The notes under the pieces: generated by a model | Databases searched by the model: none | Seen by the model: the letters and a program-made list of their open reading frames with translations, nothing else | What the model was told of the DNA's origin: nothing | Assembly (NCBI GenBank): GCA_963718745.1 | Contig: OY970370.1 | Coordinates: 2,356,001 to 2,420,000 of the forward strand | DNA: 64,000 nucleotides | Reading direction: 5' to 3' | DNA from: Fermentibacter sp963718745 [NCBI: Candidatus Fermentibacterota bacterium] | Lineage (GTDB): Bacteria; Fermentibacterota; Fermentibacteria; Fermentibacterales | Translations under genes and position numbers: made by a program | Shown: piece after piece, positions 34,507-43,966 of the stretch | Layout: each line of letters begins with the position of its first letter | Numbering within the stretch: position 1 is the first letter of the stretch

Positions 34507-36285
34507 ATGGACCTCCACCTCGAGTCGATCTACTCAGAGGACGACTTTCTCGACGCCTCAGCCGGGCTCCTCGGCCCCGCCGTCAGGTGCAGGACCCTCG
34601 AACGTTCGCGTGAGAGGCTGCTTGTCAGGATCGGCGAGATTCAGACCCTCTTCCAGGACGAATCCACAGCGGGTCCGAAGTACCCGATAGTCAGGGACTG
34701 CGCAAGAGCCTTCAGGAGCATGCTGATGCCCAGGTCCGAGGATCTGGCGGGACGTTCGATCCTCGATCAGATCCTTTCGATCCACAGGCACCGCCGTGCC
34801 GTCGAAGCCTCACCTGCCTTCCACGCCGAGTTCATCCACCTCATACGAGGTCTGGAGGGCGGCGTGGAGGTCGACATGATCAGCAGGCAGTCCGATACGA
34901 ACCCCTACTCCGGCAGGGATGCTGCGCTACGGCGATCGGACGAGCTGGACAGGATCTGGACCACGGTCGAGGCCTGGATGGGCCGGTGGCCCGACGGGCT
35001 CTCTCCTGAGTCCGTCGCCCTCAGGAGCGAGAGGCGGAGACACGTTCTGGGGGTGCTGGGCGGGAGCGGGAGGGACTGGGATGACTGGCGCTGGCAGACC
35101 CGGAACCTGATCCTGACCCCGGGGAGCCTAGAGGCTGCAGTGCCGGGCATCGACACTGCTGGGGTCGAGGAGGCGTGCAGGCGCTCCGTTCCGTTCGCTG
35201 TGACTCCCTACTACGCTTCGCTTCTCGAGAATGGTCCGGCGGGTCCGAGAGACAGGGCTCTGAGGGCCCAGGTGATCCCTCCGGCGGACTACGTGGAATC
35301 GATCTCGAACGAGAGGAGCAGGGAGGAACTCGACTTCATGAGGGAGAGGGACACCTCGCCCGTCGGACTGGTCACGAGGCGGTATCCCGCGATCGTGATT
35401 CTGAAACCGTACAACGCCTGCCCGCAGATATGCGTCTACTGCCAGAGGAACTGGGAGATCAACGGGGCGATGTCGCCCGGGGCGCAGGCCTCCGACTCCG
35501 ATCTGGACCGTGCGCTCGACTGGATCGCGGAGCACGGATCGATCAAGGAGGTTCTCGTGACCGGAGGCGATCCCCTCGCCATGGAGGACGAGCCGCTGGA
35601 GAGGATCCTGCGGGGCATCACTGCGATCGGGCATGTCGATCTGATACGGATCGGGACCAGGACTCCGGTCACCCTTCCGATGAGGTTCACCCCCCGGCTG
35701 CTGGACACCCTGTCCGCGATCAGGTCGCCGGGCAGGAGGGAGGTCGTTCTCGTCACGCACATACAGCATCCCTACGAGATAACCCCCGAGACCGTCCAGG
35801 CCGTGGATTCGGTACGCATGAGGGGCATCGCGGTATACAACCAGCTTGTTTTCACATACTACGTGTCCAGGAGGTTCGAGGCTGCCCGGCTCAGGATGCT
35901 GCTCAGGAGGTGCGGGATAGATCCCTACTATACTTTCGTGCCCAAGGGGAAGGCGGAGACCGCGAGCTACAGGGTCCCGATAGCCAGGATACTGCAGGAG
36001 CAGCAGGAGGAGGCACGCCTCATCCCCGGGAGCCGCCGGACGGACGCGCCCGTCTACAATGTCCCCGGCCTCGGCAAGAACTATCTCCTGGCGGTACAGA
36101 ACAGGGATCTGATCTCGATCAGACCTGATGGATCGCGCCTCTACGAGTTCCATCCCTGGGAGAAGAACGTGGTGAGACAGAACGGCTACCTGGGGGAGGA
36201 CGTTCCGATCCTGGACTACCTGTCCAGGCTGGCTTCGGACGGAGAGGACATCTCGGACTACTCGAGCATCTGGTACTACTACTGA
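34507..36285 (+). CDS. KamA-family radical SAM protein (lysine 2,3-aminomutase-like)
   Basis: 592 residues. The radical SAM cluster is Cys305-x3-Cys309-x2-Cys312 in YNACPQICVYCQRN, followed by VTGGDPL (SAM-binding GGE-like), and IRIGTRTPVTLPMR, a hallmark of the aminomutase family. Lys524 in VPGLGKN sits where lysine 2,3-aminomutase has its PLP lysine (PGGGGK). The ~290-residue N-terminal part is much longer than in KamA and is helical with no known motif. The reaction is probably a PLP-assisted 1,2-amino shift, substrate unknown. GGGAGG lies 8 nt before the ATG. Confidence 0.85.
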   Translation: MDLHLESIYSEDDFLDASAGLLGPAVRCRTLERSRERLLVRIGEIQTLFQDESTAGPKYPIVRDCARAFRSMLMPRSEDLAGRSILDQILSIHRHRRAVEASPAFHAEFIHLIRGLEGGVEVDMISRQSDTNPYSGRDAALRRSDELDRIWTTVEAWMGRWPDGLSPESVALRSERRRHVLGVLGGSGRDWDDWRWQTRNLILTPGSLEAAVPGIDTAGVEEACRRSVPFAVTPYYASLLENGPAGPRDRALRAQVIPPADYVESISNERSREELDFMRERDTSPVGLVTRRYPAIVILKPYNACPQICVYCQRNWEINGAMSPGAQASDSDLDRALDWIAEHGSIKEVLVTGGDPLAMEDEPLERILRGITAIGHVDLIRIGTRTPVTLPMRFTPRLLDTLSAIRSPGRREVVLVTHIQHPYEITPETVQAVDSVRMRGIAVYNQLVFTYYVSRRFEAARLRMLLRRCGIDPYYTFVPKGKAETASYRVPIARILQEQQEEARLIPGSRRTDAPVYNVPGLGKNYLLAVQNRDLISIRPDGSRLYEFHPWEKNVVRQNGYLGEDVPILDYLSRLASDGEDISDYSSIWYYY

Positions 36286-36341
36286 AGGAACGCAACGCAG
36301 CGCTCCGGTCCGGCGGAGCAGTGCCCAGGAGGATTGAAGCC

Positions 36342-38423
36342 GTGTACAGCAGAATGTCACCGCTGATACTTGCCACCCTGTCCATCACCGGAGGCACGGC
36401 GCATTCCGGCGAGCCTGTCGCCCGGACGCTGCCCAGCGTCGTGACGGCCCCCGCCGGTGATCGCACCGACGAGTACTACTGGATGAAGGACAGGGACGAT
36501 CCGGCCACCATCGCCTATCTGGAGGCCGAGAACGCGTACGCCGATTCGCTCACGGCACCTCTGGCCCCGCTCGTCGACAGCCTGGTGGCCGAGATGAGGT
36601 CGCGGATCCCGGAAGCAGACTCCACGGCCCCGTGGCCGTACAACGGATATCTGTACTGGAGCAGGTACGATCCGGGCAGCGAGTATCCGGTGCATCTCAG
36701 GAGGCCGGTCGGCGGGGGAGCGGACGAGACCGTGCTCGATGTCAACATCCTCGCCACGGGCCGCGATTACATGGATGCATGGCCGGTCCCGAGCCCGGAC
36801 GGCTCGCTTGCGGGGATCGCCTTCGATACGACCGGAGCGCTCGACTATACTGTCGCCTTCGTCGATCTCGAGACCGGCGCCATTCTCGGTGACACCCTCC
36901 GCGGAACCGACGGGTCGATCGTATGGGGCAACGACGGAGCCACGGTCTTCTACGGCCTCCAGGACAGCACCCTGAGAACATGCCGCATCATGAGGCACCT
37001 GCTCGGGACCCCCGGAGAACAGGACCTCGCGGTCTTCGTGGAGGAGGATCCGGAGTTCTGGCCGGGCGTGTACAAATCCTCCTCCGACGAGTTCATCCTT
37101 GTGGAGACCTCCAGCACCGACACGGGAGAGGTCTGGTTCCTCGATGCCGACGATCCTGCAGGGGAGTTCACGGTCGTCCAGCCGAGGACGCAGGGGCTCG
37201 AGTACCAGGTCGAGGCCTTCGGAGACACGCTGTTCATCCTCACGAACCTGGATGCTCAGAACTTCAGGATCGTGAAGGCCTGGACAGGTGCGCCGGAACA
37301 ATGGACGGAGGTGGTACCGGCACGGGAGGACGTACTGGTCGAAGCACTCGAGGTCTTCCCTGGGTACATCGCCATGCTGGTCAGGAACCGGGGCTTCTCC
37401 GAACTGCGGACCCTCGACCGCTCGAGCGGAGCCGAGGTCGTCGCCGCCGGAGGATCCGAGCCGTCGACCATGTGGTTCGAGCACAACAGGGAGACGGAAG
37501 GGCTGCAGGTGCGGTACGGCTACTGCTCTCTGACCACTCCCGTCCGGACATGCGTCCTGGACCTCCCCACGGGTGTTTCCTCCGTACTGAAGCAGGATGC
37601 CGTCGGGGGAGGCTTCGACGGTTCCCTCTACAGATCGGCCAGCCTCTCGGTACCGTCCCACGACGGGGTTCTCGTCCCCGTCTCGATGGTCTGGAGGGCG
37701 GACCTGGGGGATCCTTCGGGAAGACCCCTTCTCCTGGAGGGTTACGGCGCCTACGGTTACAGCTCCGATCCCTGGTTCAGCACAACGAGGCTGAGCCTGC
37801 TGGACAGGGGGTTCATCTTCGCCATAGCTCACGTCAGGGGTGGCTCGGAGATGGGCAGGCAGTGGTACGAGTCGGGCAGGCTGCTCGAGAAGCGGAATTC
37901 CTTCCTCGACTTCGTCGCCTGCGCCGGATATCTGGTTTCGGAGGGCTATACGTCGCCGGACAGGCTCTTCGCGACCGGGGGAAGCGCTGGAGGTCTGCTT
38001 GTGGGTGCCGCGACCAACATGAGGCCGGACCTCTTCAAAGCCGTAGTGGCGCAGGTCCCGTTCGTCGACGTGGTGACCACCATGCTCGACCCGGGCATTC
38101 CGCTGACCACTAACGAGTACGGGGAGTGGGGGAATCCGGCGGATCCGGTCTTCTACGACTACATGCTCTCCTACTCGCCTTACGACAATGTAGCTCGGGC
38201 CGACTATCCGGCGATGTACGTCACCGCAGGGTGGAACGACTCGCAGGTCTGCTACTGGGAACCGGCGAAATGGGTGGCGAGGATCCGGGCCTTCCGGACG
38301 GACGACGATCCGATAGTTTTCAGGACTGACATGGGCGCCGGGCATGCCGGTGCATCGGGACGTTTCGCCTGGCTCGAGGACGTGGCCTCGGAGTACGCAT
38401 TCCTGATAGGACTGCTGCGATGA
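36342..38423 (+). CDS. Prolyl oligopeptidase-family serine peptidase (S9A), exported
   Basis: 693 residues. N-terminal signal-like stretch after GTG 36342 (AGGAGG 9 nt upstream), then the propeller domain beginning at TDEYYWMKDRDDP, and the hydrolase domain with IFAIAHVRGGSEMGRQWYE and the nucleophile Ser548 in TGGSAGGLL. The catalytic Asp and His follow in TAGWNDSQV and GAGHAGASG. It cleaves short proline-containing peptides, here probably in the periplasm. The start is moved from GTG 36321 on ribosome-binding evidence. Confidence 0.92.
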   Translation: MYSRMSPLILATLSITGGTAHSGEPVARTLPSVVTAPAGDRTDEYYWMKDRDDPATIAYLEAENAYADSLTAPLAPLVDSLVAEMRSRIPEADSTAPWPYNGYLYWSRYDPGSEYPVHLRRPVGGGADETVLDVNILATGRDYMDAWPVPSPDGSLAGIAFDTTGALDYTVAFVDLETGAILGDTLRGTDGSIVWGNDGATVFYGLQDSTLRTCRIMRHLLGTPGEQDLAVFVEEDPEFWPGVYKSSSDEFILVETSSTDTGEVWFLDADDPAGEFTVVQPRTQGLEYQVEAFGDTLFILTNLDAQNFRIVKAWTGAPEQWTEVVPAREDVLVEALEVFPGYIAMLVRNRGFSELRTLDRSSGAEVVAAGGSEPSTMWFEHNRETEGLQVRYGYCSLTTPVRTCVLDLPTGVSSVLKQDAVGGGFDGSLYRSASLSVPSHDGVLVPVSMVWRADLGDPSGRPLLLEGYGAYGYSSDPWFSTTRLSLLDRGFIFAIAHVRGGSEMGRQWYESGRLLEKRNSFLDFVACAGYLVSEGYTSPDRLFATGGSAGGLLVGAATNMRPDLFKAVVAQVPFVDVVTTMLDPGIPLTTNEYGEWGNPADPVFYDYMLSYSPYDNVARADYPAMYVTAGWNDSQVCYWEPAKWVARIRAFRTDDDPIVFRTDMGAGHAGASGRFAWLEDVASEYAFLIGLLR

Positions 38424-38444
38424 CTCCGAGGCCGTCCCCGGTCA

Positions 38445-39170
38445 CTACTCGATCGAGTAGGTGATCGTAACGCTGGTCTGGATCGACATCGAGGCGGGGG
38501 TGATCGTGGGGGGCGCCATGGCGTCCCTGTACTCCCCGCTGCTGATCGTGGCGGACACCCCGCCGTATCCGTAGTAGGGGTCGTAGTAGTCGTAGGAGTA
38601 CTCGCTTATCATCGTGGGTCTGCCCAGCGTGACGCCGGTGGCCTGTGCGAGCTGCTCCGCCCTGTTCCTGGCGTCCTCGACGGCCATCAGCCTGGCTTCC
38701 TCGTACATCGCGGTGCGGTCCGAGATCGAGAAGACCACGCCCGAGATGTAGTTGGCCCCGCCGCGCACCAGGGCGGCCAGGACCTCGCCGACGTCTTCGA
38801 TGTCATAGAGTTTGAGCGAGGCGTAATCCGAGACGTGGTACAGGAGCACATCGGTGTACTCGTAGGTGTACTCGTCGTACTCGTACTCGGTCCAGAGGCT
38901 GTACGAACTCGTTGCGATGTCGTCCGCATCGACTCCGAGCCTGACTGCAGCCTCCCTTGCGCCGTCCATGTACTCCGATGCCTGGTCGACCGCTTCGGTC
39001 GCAGTGTAACCGGTCACATCGACTCCGAACGTGATGGTGGCCATGTCGGGCTCGTTCCATGCCATGCCCGTCCCGGTGACGGATATCTGGCTGGGGTAGA
39101 CGTAGGCCTCCTGCGCGGAGGCCGCGCTGCAGAGGAGAAGGATCGAAGCCACGGTTGCGATTGCTCTCAT
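38445..39170 (-). CDS. SIMPL-domain (DUF541) periplasmic protein
   Basis: 241 residues with a signal peptide (SILLLCSAASAQ). SIMPL features are ISVTGTGMAWNEPDMATITFGV, an EYxD-rich stretch between residues 105 and 125, and ARNRAEQLAQATGVTLG. The usual GxG turn region is replaced by a Tyr/Asp-rich segment (YDYYDPYYGYGG). The family role is unclear, with links to oxidative stress and periplasmic chaperoning. GGAGGG lies 4 nt before the ATG. Divergent from the cyclase gene. Confidence 0.86.
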   Translation of the reverse strand: MRAIATVASILLLCSAASAQEAYVYPSQISVTGTGMAWNEPDMATITFGVDVTGYTATEAVDQASEYMDGAREAAVRLGVDADDIATSSYSLWTEYEYDEYTYEYTDVLLYHVSDYASLKLYDIEDVGEVLAALVRGGANYISGVVFSISDRTAMYEEARLMAVEDARNRAEQLAQATGVTLGRPTMISEYSYDYYDPYYGYGGVSATISSGEYRDAMAPPTITPASMSIQTSVTITYSIE

Positions 39171-39212
39171 GTGCCCTCCCTGGTTGGTTTCCGGACTGTC
39201 TTCGAACTGTAC

Positions 39213-39232
39213 ATACCCCTTCTGGCGGGTAT
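39213..39232. promoter_or_regulatory. Inverted repeat between divergent SIMPL and cyclase genes
   Basis: ATACCC and GGGTAT arms separated by 8 nt in the 140-bp divergent region. Possible operator; weak by itself. Confidence 0.3.
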
Positions 39233-39310
39233 AGATTCCTCTGACCCTGTTCCTGTTGAATATGCTCCAGGGACCTTTCCACGGCACGGCCGCACGACGA
39301 GGATTCGCAC

Positions 39311-42300
39311 ATGAGAGTTTCCGTCCCCGGTTTCCTTGTCGATGAGGTTCGGGGGGGCAGGCTCTCCGGGTGGACCACGGGGTCCGTCATGATGATCGAC
39401 TTCCCCGGTTTCACCCCTCTCACAGAGGCTTTCATAGACAGGGGCACCTCCGGAGCGGAGGAGCTCTCCGGCCTGCTCAACAGCCTCCTGCGACCCGCGG
39501 TAGACGCCATTGTCTCATCGGGGGGATACGTCGGCGGTTTCGCCGGTGATTCCGTCACCGGAGTGTTCCCGGGCATGTCCCCGGACCTCGTGCGGGAGAT
39601 CGCCGCGAGGATCTCGCGGGAGCTCGGATCCATCCACGCTTCGGGTCCGGGATCCAGGGCCAAGACAGGTATCTCCGGCGGGCGAGTCTGCTGGAACGTC
39701 ATCGCAGGCGGCAGGAGGCTCTTCCACTACATCTCAGGCGCTGCGGTGGCCGCAGCCGCACGGGCCCAGGAGGAGTGCCCGCCGGGCGGCATCTCCGTCG
39801 TCGAAAGCGGGGACGAGTCCGGAGACATCCCCCCGGGCGCGGGCAGACCGTTCCCATGCTGCACGGAGGACTTCTTCGTACCTGAGCGCGTGGCCACGCT
39901 CTATTCTTCCGGCGAGTTCAGGTTCGTCACCAGCGTGTTCGTCTCGTGCAGGGCCGGGAATCCGGGCAGCCTGGACAGGAGTTTCATCGGGCTGGTCCTC
40001 GACCTGGCCGAGCGGTACGATGGATACCTCAGCGGGGTGGACACCAAGCCCTCCGGGTCGAATGCGCTCGTCCTGTTCGGCGCCCCGGTGTCCCACGAGG
40101 ACGATCCTGCCAGGGCCGACCACTTTCTGAAGGACCTCTTCCCGGCTTCGTGCACGGAGGTCAGGGCCGGAGTCGAATGCGGGCCTGTTTTCGCAGGACT
40201 GCTCGGCTCCGCGAGACACTCCACCTACACATCCATCGGTGCCTCGGTGAACCTGGCTTCGAGGCTCATGTACCTTTCCGAGTGGGGATGCGTTCTCTCC
40301 GGACCGGGTTTCTCCGCGGTGAGCAGGCTGCAGCAGGCGGGCAGGCGATCCATGACCGTGAAGGGGTTCCGGGGCGAAGTACCGGCCTCTCTCCTCTCAC
40401 CGCGAACGATGTCCGAAGGTGGGCGGTCCTTCTCCGGGACATTCCTCGGCAGGAGCTCGGACATGGCGGTGCTCGAGGACGCCCTGGCCCTGTCCGGTAC
40501 CGGGTCCAGCCGGGTGGTTTTCGTGACCGGCGAGGCGGGAACGGGCAAGAGCAGGCTCCTGTACGAGTTCGAGACCCCACGCAGGGATGTCAGGTTCTTC
40601 CACCTCCAGCCCGACGGCATCCAGAGGAGGAGCTTCAATCCCTTCTCGCGCATTCTGAAGCTCCTGGTGCCACCCGGAGAGCAGGCGGATTCCGAGCAGA
40701 ACAGGGCTGCTTTCGAGAGCGCAGTCGGATCCCTGGCCGGGAACCGCACGCGGATCTCCACATCCGAGGAGGACGCGGCCACATTCCTCAGGAGGGCGGT
40801 TCCAGCCCTGGGATCGCTGATCGGGCTCGAGTGGCCGGAGTCCATCTTCGAGAAGCTCGATCCCAGGATCAGGTTCGACAACATCCTGACCGCGCTGAGA
40901 GGTTACTTCGACATCCTGGTCGGGGACGATCCTGCGGTAATCGTCATCGAGGATGCACACCTCCTCGATCCCGACTCGCAAAGAGCACTCGGGCTCATCG
41001 GGGGAGACCTCGCGGACCGCCGCGTGCTTTGGATCATCGCCTCGAGACCGGTGGAGGAGGACGCCCCGCCGATCCTTCCGGCGTCCGCCGGAGGGGTCGT
41101 ACGCGTGAACCTCGCGGGGCTGGACGGCGCGACCACCGCGGGGCTCGTCGAGGCCGAACTCGGAGGGATGCCTTCGGATGCCCTTGCCTCGTTCATCCAC
41201 GAGCGCACCGGCGGGAACCCCTTCTTCGTCGAGCAGTACTGCAGATTCCTCGGGGAGAGGGGCCTGGTCAGGCAGGGTCCGGGCGGATTCGATCTCACAG
41301 CCGTAGTCGAGGACCTGCCGTCCGGTCTCAGCTCGATCCTGATAGCGAGGATCGACAGCCTTGCCGCGGATGTCCGGGCTGCGGTGCATGCAGCTTCGGT
41401 GCTGGGGCGGGAATTCGAGACCGCGGTCCTCTCCCGGATGCTCAAGGGGGGGGAGATAGACTCCTCTCTCGAACGGGGCGTCGAGGAGCAGATCTGGCGG
41501 ACACTCAACGACCTGGCGTACATCTTCAGGCACGCCCTGCTCCGGGATGCCGCCTACTCCATGCAGCTCAACTCCAGATTGAAGGAGCTCCACTCCCTGG
41601 CCGCGTCGTCGATCGAGTCCGTTCACTCGGACGATCCAGCCTACTATGACGATCTCGCGTTCCATTTCGAACGCGCGGGGATGCTGCACGAGGCCGTCAG
41701 GTTCCTCGGCCTTGCTGCGAAACAGGCTGCGAGGAGCTTTCTCAACGACCAGGCGGTCGACCTCTACTCCCGTCAGATCGCGCTGCTGCCTGATGGAGCC
41801 GGAAGAGCCGGCGCCATCTTCCAACTGGCGGAGGTCGAGTGGAACTCCGGCTCATGGGAGGATTCACTCGTCCATTTCCGTGAGGCCGCGTGCATTTACG
41901 ACCGCCTCGGACTCCGCGCCCGGGAGGCCTCCTGCCTGCAGCGCGCCGGGAGGATTCTCCTGGATACCGGAGAGGAGGCCGATGGCCTGGAATCCCTCCG
42001 AACGGCCGAGACCCTCCTCGACATGGAGGAGGATTACTCCGTCAGATCGCAGATCCTCGTAGTCCGTGCGGGGTTCCTTCTCCAGTCGAGCGTGCGGGAG
42101 GGGATCGAGAGCGCTCTGGAGAAGGGGCTGGAGTGTGCGGTGCTGGCCGGAGACGAGGAGCAGTGCCTGAGGGTGCGTGGCAGCATGGGGAACTTCTTCC
42201 TGGAAGTGGGCGATTTCGCCAGGGCCATCTCCCACTACGAGGATGTGATGGAAGGGGCGGACAGGCTCGGCAACCTTCCTCTCAAGGCTCTTTCGCTGGG

Positions 42301-43090
42301 CAACCTGGCCCTTGCCTGCAAGTACCTGGGGGATGACGAGAGGGCGGTCGACCTCTTCGGGAGGCAGCTGGAGATGGCGAGGGAGACCGGCAACCGCTAT
42401 CTGACGGTTCTCGCACTCGGTAACCTCGGCAGTTCGACCTCGCGGGGCTGGAGGTGGCGGGAGGCTCCCGGGTTCCTGCGCAGGGCGGTGGCGCTGGCGG
42501 GGGACCTGCACGCAGTCCAGCACGAAGCCATCGCCAGGATCAACCTCTCGGAGCACTGCGTCCGTGCCGGGATCGCCGGGGAGGCGCTGGAGAACTCGAC
42601 GGAGGCAGTCCTGCTCTGCAGGGAGAAAGGCCTCGACTACTATCTCGGCAGCTATCTCCTGATCCACGCCAGGGCCCTTCTTCTGTCGGGCAGGCCGGGT
42701 GACGCCCTCGAGGCTGTCGATGAAGCGATGAGCGTCCCCATGATGGAGGACTACGTCCAGCAGGCACGCAACTCCAGGGCCGTGGCCCGGGCGCTGCTGG
42801 GCGAGCGCGAGGAGTCCGTCCTCCTGCTGGACGAGACAGTTGCTTCAGGCGACCTCGAGTTCGCGGCCGAGGCCGCATGGTACCGCTGGAGGCTCACTGC
42901 GTCCGATCCCGACAGGGAGACCGCCCTCGAGCTGAACCGGAGATGGCTGGGAGAGGGGAAGCATCCGTGGGTCGTAGCGGCCAGGCTGCGACATCTCGGC
43001 GAGGACGTCTCCACCCTGCCCCCCTTCCCGGATGACTCCGCAGACCTCCTCGCGGGTTGCGCCCGGGGGGAGCCCCAGAGTAGCATCTGA
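39311..43090 (+). CDS. Tandem class III cyclase with AAA-type ATPase and TPR region (sAC-like)
   Basis: 1259 residues in the order C1-C2-ATPase-TPR, as in mammalian soluble adenylyl cyclase (ADCY10). C1 (~20-170) has the metal aspartates Asp30 (MMIDFPGFTPLTE) and Asp80 (GFAGDS) but lacks the catalytic Asn in AVAAAARAQ. C2 (~200-345) lacks the metal Asp but has Lys246 (DTKPSGS), Thr307, Asn314 and Arg318 (TSIGASVNLASRL), matching sAC Lys334, Thr405, Asn412 and Arg416. So one complete site can form from both halves. ATPase: Walker A GEAGTGKS with Lys413, Walker B near 541-551 (VIVIEDAHLLD). Residues ~700-1240 are TPR-like helices. Likely product cAMP; the ligand is unknown. Confidence 0.9.
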   Translation: MRVSVPGFLVDEVRGGRLSGWTTGSVMMIDFPGFTPLTEAFIDRGTSGAEELSGLLNSLLRPAVDAIVSSGGYVGGFAGDSVTGVFPGMSPDLVREIAARISRELGSIHASGPGSRAKTGISGGRVCWNVIAGGRRLFHYISGAAVAAAARAQEECPPGGISVVESGDESGDIPPGAGRPFPCCTEDFFVPERVATLYSSGEFRFVTSVFVSCRAGNPGSLDRSFIGLVLDLAERYDGYLSGVDTKPSGSNALVLFGAPVSHEDDPARADHFLKDLFPASCTEVRAGVECGPVFAGLLGSARHSTYTSIGASVNLASRLMYLSEWGCVLSGPGFSAVSRLQQAGRRSMTVKGFRGEVPASLLSPRTMSEGGRSFSGTFLGRSSDMAVLEDALALSGTGSSRVVFVTGEAGTGKSRLLYEFETPRRDVRFFHLQPDGIQRRSFNPFSRILKLLVPPGEQADSEQNRAAFESAVGSLAGNRTRISTSEEDAATFLRRAVPALGSLIGLEWPESIFEKLDPRIRFDNILTALRGYFDILVGDDPAVIVIEDAHLLDPDSQRALGLIGGDLADRRVLWIIASRPVEEDAPPILPASAGGVVRVNLAGLDGATTAGLVEAELGGMPSDALASFIHERTGGNPFFVEQYCRFLGERGLVRQGPGGFDLTAVVEDLPSGLSSILIARIDSLAADVRAAVHAASVLGREFETAVLSRMLKGGEIDSSLERGVEEQIWRTLNDLAYIFRHALLRDAAYSMQLNSRLKELHSLAASSIESVHSDDPAYYDDLAFHFERAGMLHEAVRFLGLAAKQAARSFLNDQAVDLYSRQIALLPDGAGRAGAIFQLAEVEWNSGSWEDSLVHFREAACIYDRLGLRAREASCLQRAGRILLDTGEEADGLESLRTAETLLDMEEDYSVRSQILVVRAGFLLQSSVREGIESALEKGLECAVLAGDEEQCLRVRGSMGNFFLEVGDFARAISHYEDVMEGADRLGNLPLKALSLGNLALACKYLGDDERAVDLFGRQLEMARETGNRYLTVLALGNLGSSTSRGWRWREAPGFLRRAVALAGDLHAVQHEAIARINLSEHCVRAGIAGEALENSTEAVLLCREKGLDYYLGSYLLIHARALLLSGRPGDALEAVDEAMSVPMMEDYVQQARNSRAVARALLGEREESVLLLDETVASGDLEFAAEAAWYRWRLTASDPDRETALELNRRWLGEGKHPWVVAARLRHLGEDVSTLPPFPDDSADLLAGCARGEPQSSI

Positions 43091-43142
43091 TTCCAGCACA
43101 TACATATGCACAAGAGCCACCTCCGGGCTCACAGGCCGCCTG

Positions 43143-43171
43143 TTGACGTGTAATGGGAATATGCTCATAAC
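43143..43171 (+). promoter_or_regulatory. Promoter placing the start of the DUF134 mRNA at its ATG
   Basis: TTGACG at 43143-43148, 17-nt spacer, CATAAC at 43166-43171. Transcription would begin within a few bases of the ATG at 43177, and no Shine-Dalgarno precedes that ATG, so a leaderless mRNA is possible. Confidence 0.4.
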
Positions 43172-43176
43172 AACGC

Positions 43177-43620
43177 ATGCCCAGACCGAGGTGCAGGAGA
43201 AACGTAACCCACTGCCCCAGAGCGGTGTCCTTCGAGCCTGCCGGATGCTCTCCGGCCGGATCGACGGCACTGGGCGCAGACGAGTTGGAAGCCCTCAGGC
43301 TCGCAGACATGGAGGGACTCTACCTGGAGGCCGGAGCCTCCGCCATGGGCATCTCCAGGGCCACGTTCGGAAGGCTCCTCGACTCCGCCAGGCGGAAGGT
43401 CGCCGGCGCCCTGGTCCTCGGCATGACACTCCTGCTGGATCGCACGGCGGCTGTCGGCTCATGCGGCTCCTGCACATGTCCGAGCTGCAGCAGGGTCGGA
43501 CCCGGACCCGTCTGCGGCAGCGGGCGGGGAGGTCCGGCAGATCGATCGAAGTGTACTACATCGAAGGAGAACAGAGATGAGGATAGCTTGTCCAGTCGAC
43601 GGGGATGCGGGTCTGGATAG
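43177..43620 (+). CDS. DUF134 (UPF0251) DNA-binding protein
   Basis: 147 residues. MPRPRCRRNV, LGADELEALRLADMEGLYLEAGA and MGISRATFGRLLDSARRKVAGAL are the UPF0251 helix-turn-helix signature. The C-terminal part has a Cys cluster (SCGSCTCPSC) that may bind metal. Usually found beside dinitrogenase-cofactor-like genes, as here. The last 44 nt overlap the next gene. Confidence 0.85.
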   Translation: MPRPRCRRNVTHCPRAVSFEPAGCSPAGSTALGADELEALRLADMEGLYLEAGASAMGISRATFGRLLDSARRKVAGALVLGMTLLLDRTAAVGSCGSCTCPSCSRVGPGPVCGSGRGGPADRSKCTTSKENRDEDSLSSRRGCGSG

Positions 43621-43966
43621 CCGCATCTGCGGGCATTTCGGTTCCGCTCCGGGATTCGTAGTGGTGGACACTGCATCGATGAGTCCCGTGTACATAGTGA
43701 ATCCGTCCGCCAGTCACTCCCACGGGATGTGCCAGCCCATAGCCGCATTCGGCGACAGCCTGCCGGATGCCGTCGTCGCCGCGGGCATGGGCGCGGGAGC
43801 TCTTTCGAAGCTGAGGGCCGCCGGGGTGGAGGTCTACCTGTCAGCTCTCCCGACCGTGAAGGAAACGGTCGACGGCGTGGTATCCGGCAGGATCGCCCCC
43901 GCAGATCCCGCTTCGGCCTGTTCCATGCACCACGGCGAACACGGCGGAGGCTGCGGACATAGCTAG
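43577..43966 (+). CDS. Dinitrogenase iron-molybdenum cofactor-type (NifX/NafY-like) protein
   Basis: 129 residues. MRIACPVDGDAGLDSRICGHFGSAPGF-type start, AVVAAGMGAGALSKLRAAGVEVYL in the core, and a C-terminal His/Cys tail (SMHHGEHGGGCGHS) suited to metal binding. The family binds Fe-S or FeMo-type clusters but is widespread in organisms that do not fix nitrogen. No nif genes are present. Confidence 0.9.
   Translation: MRIACPVDGDAGLDSRICGHFGSAPGFVVVDTASMSPVYIVNPSASHSHGMCQPIAAFGDSLPDAVVAAGMGAGALSKLRAAGVEVYLSALPTVKETVDGVVSGRIAPADPASACSMHHGEHGGGCGHS

Noticed and set aside
43577-43966. Nitrogen fixation locus
   Set aside because: Only the NifX-like domain is present; no nifHDK or nifB neighbours, and the family is common in non-fixers.
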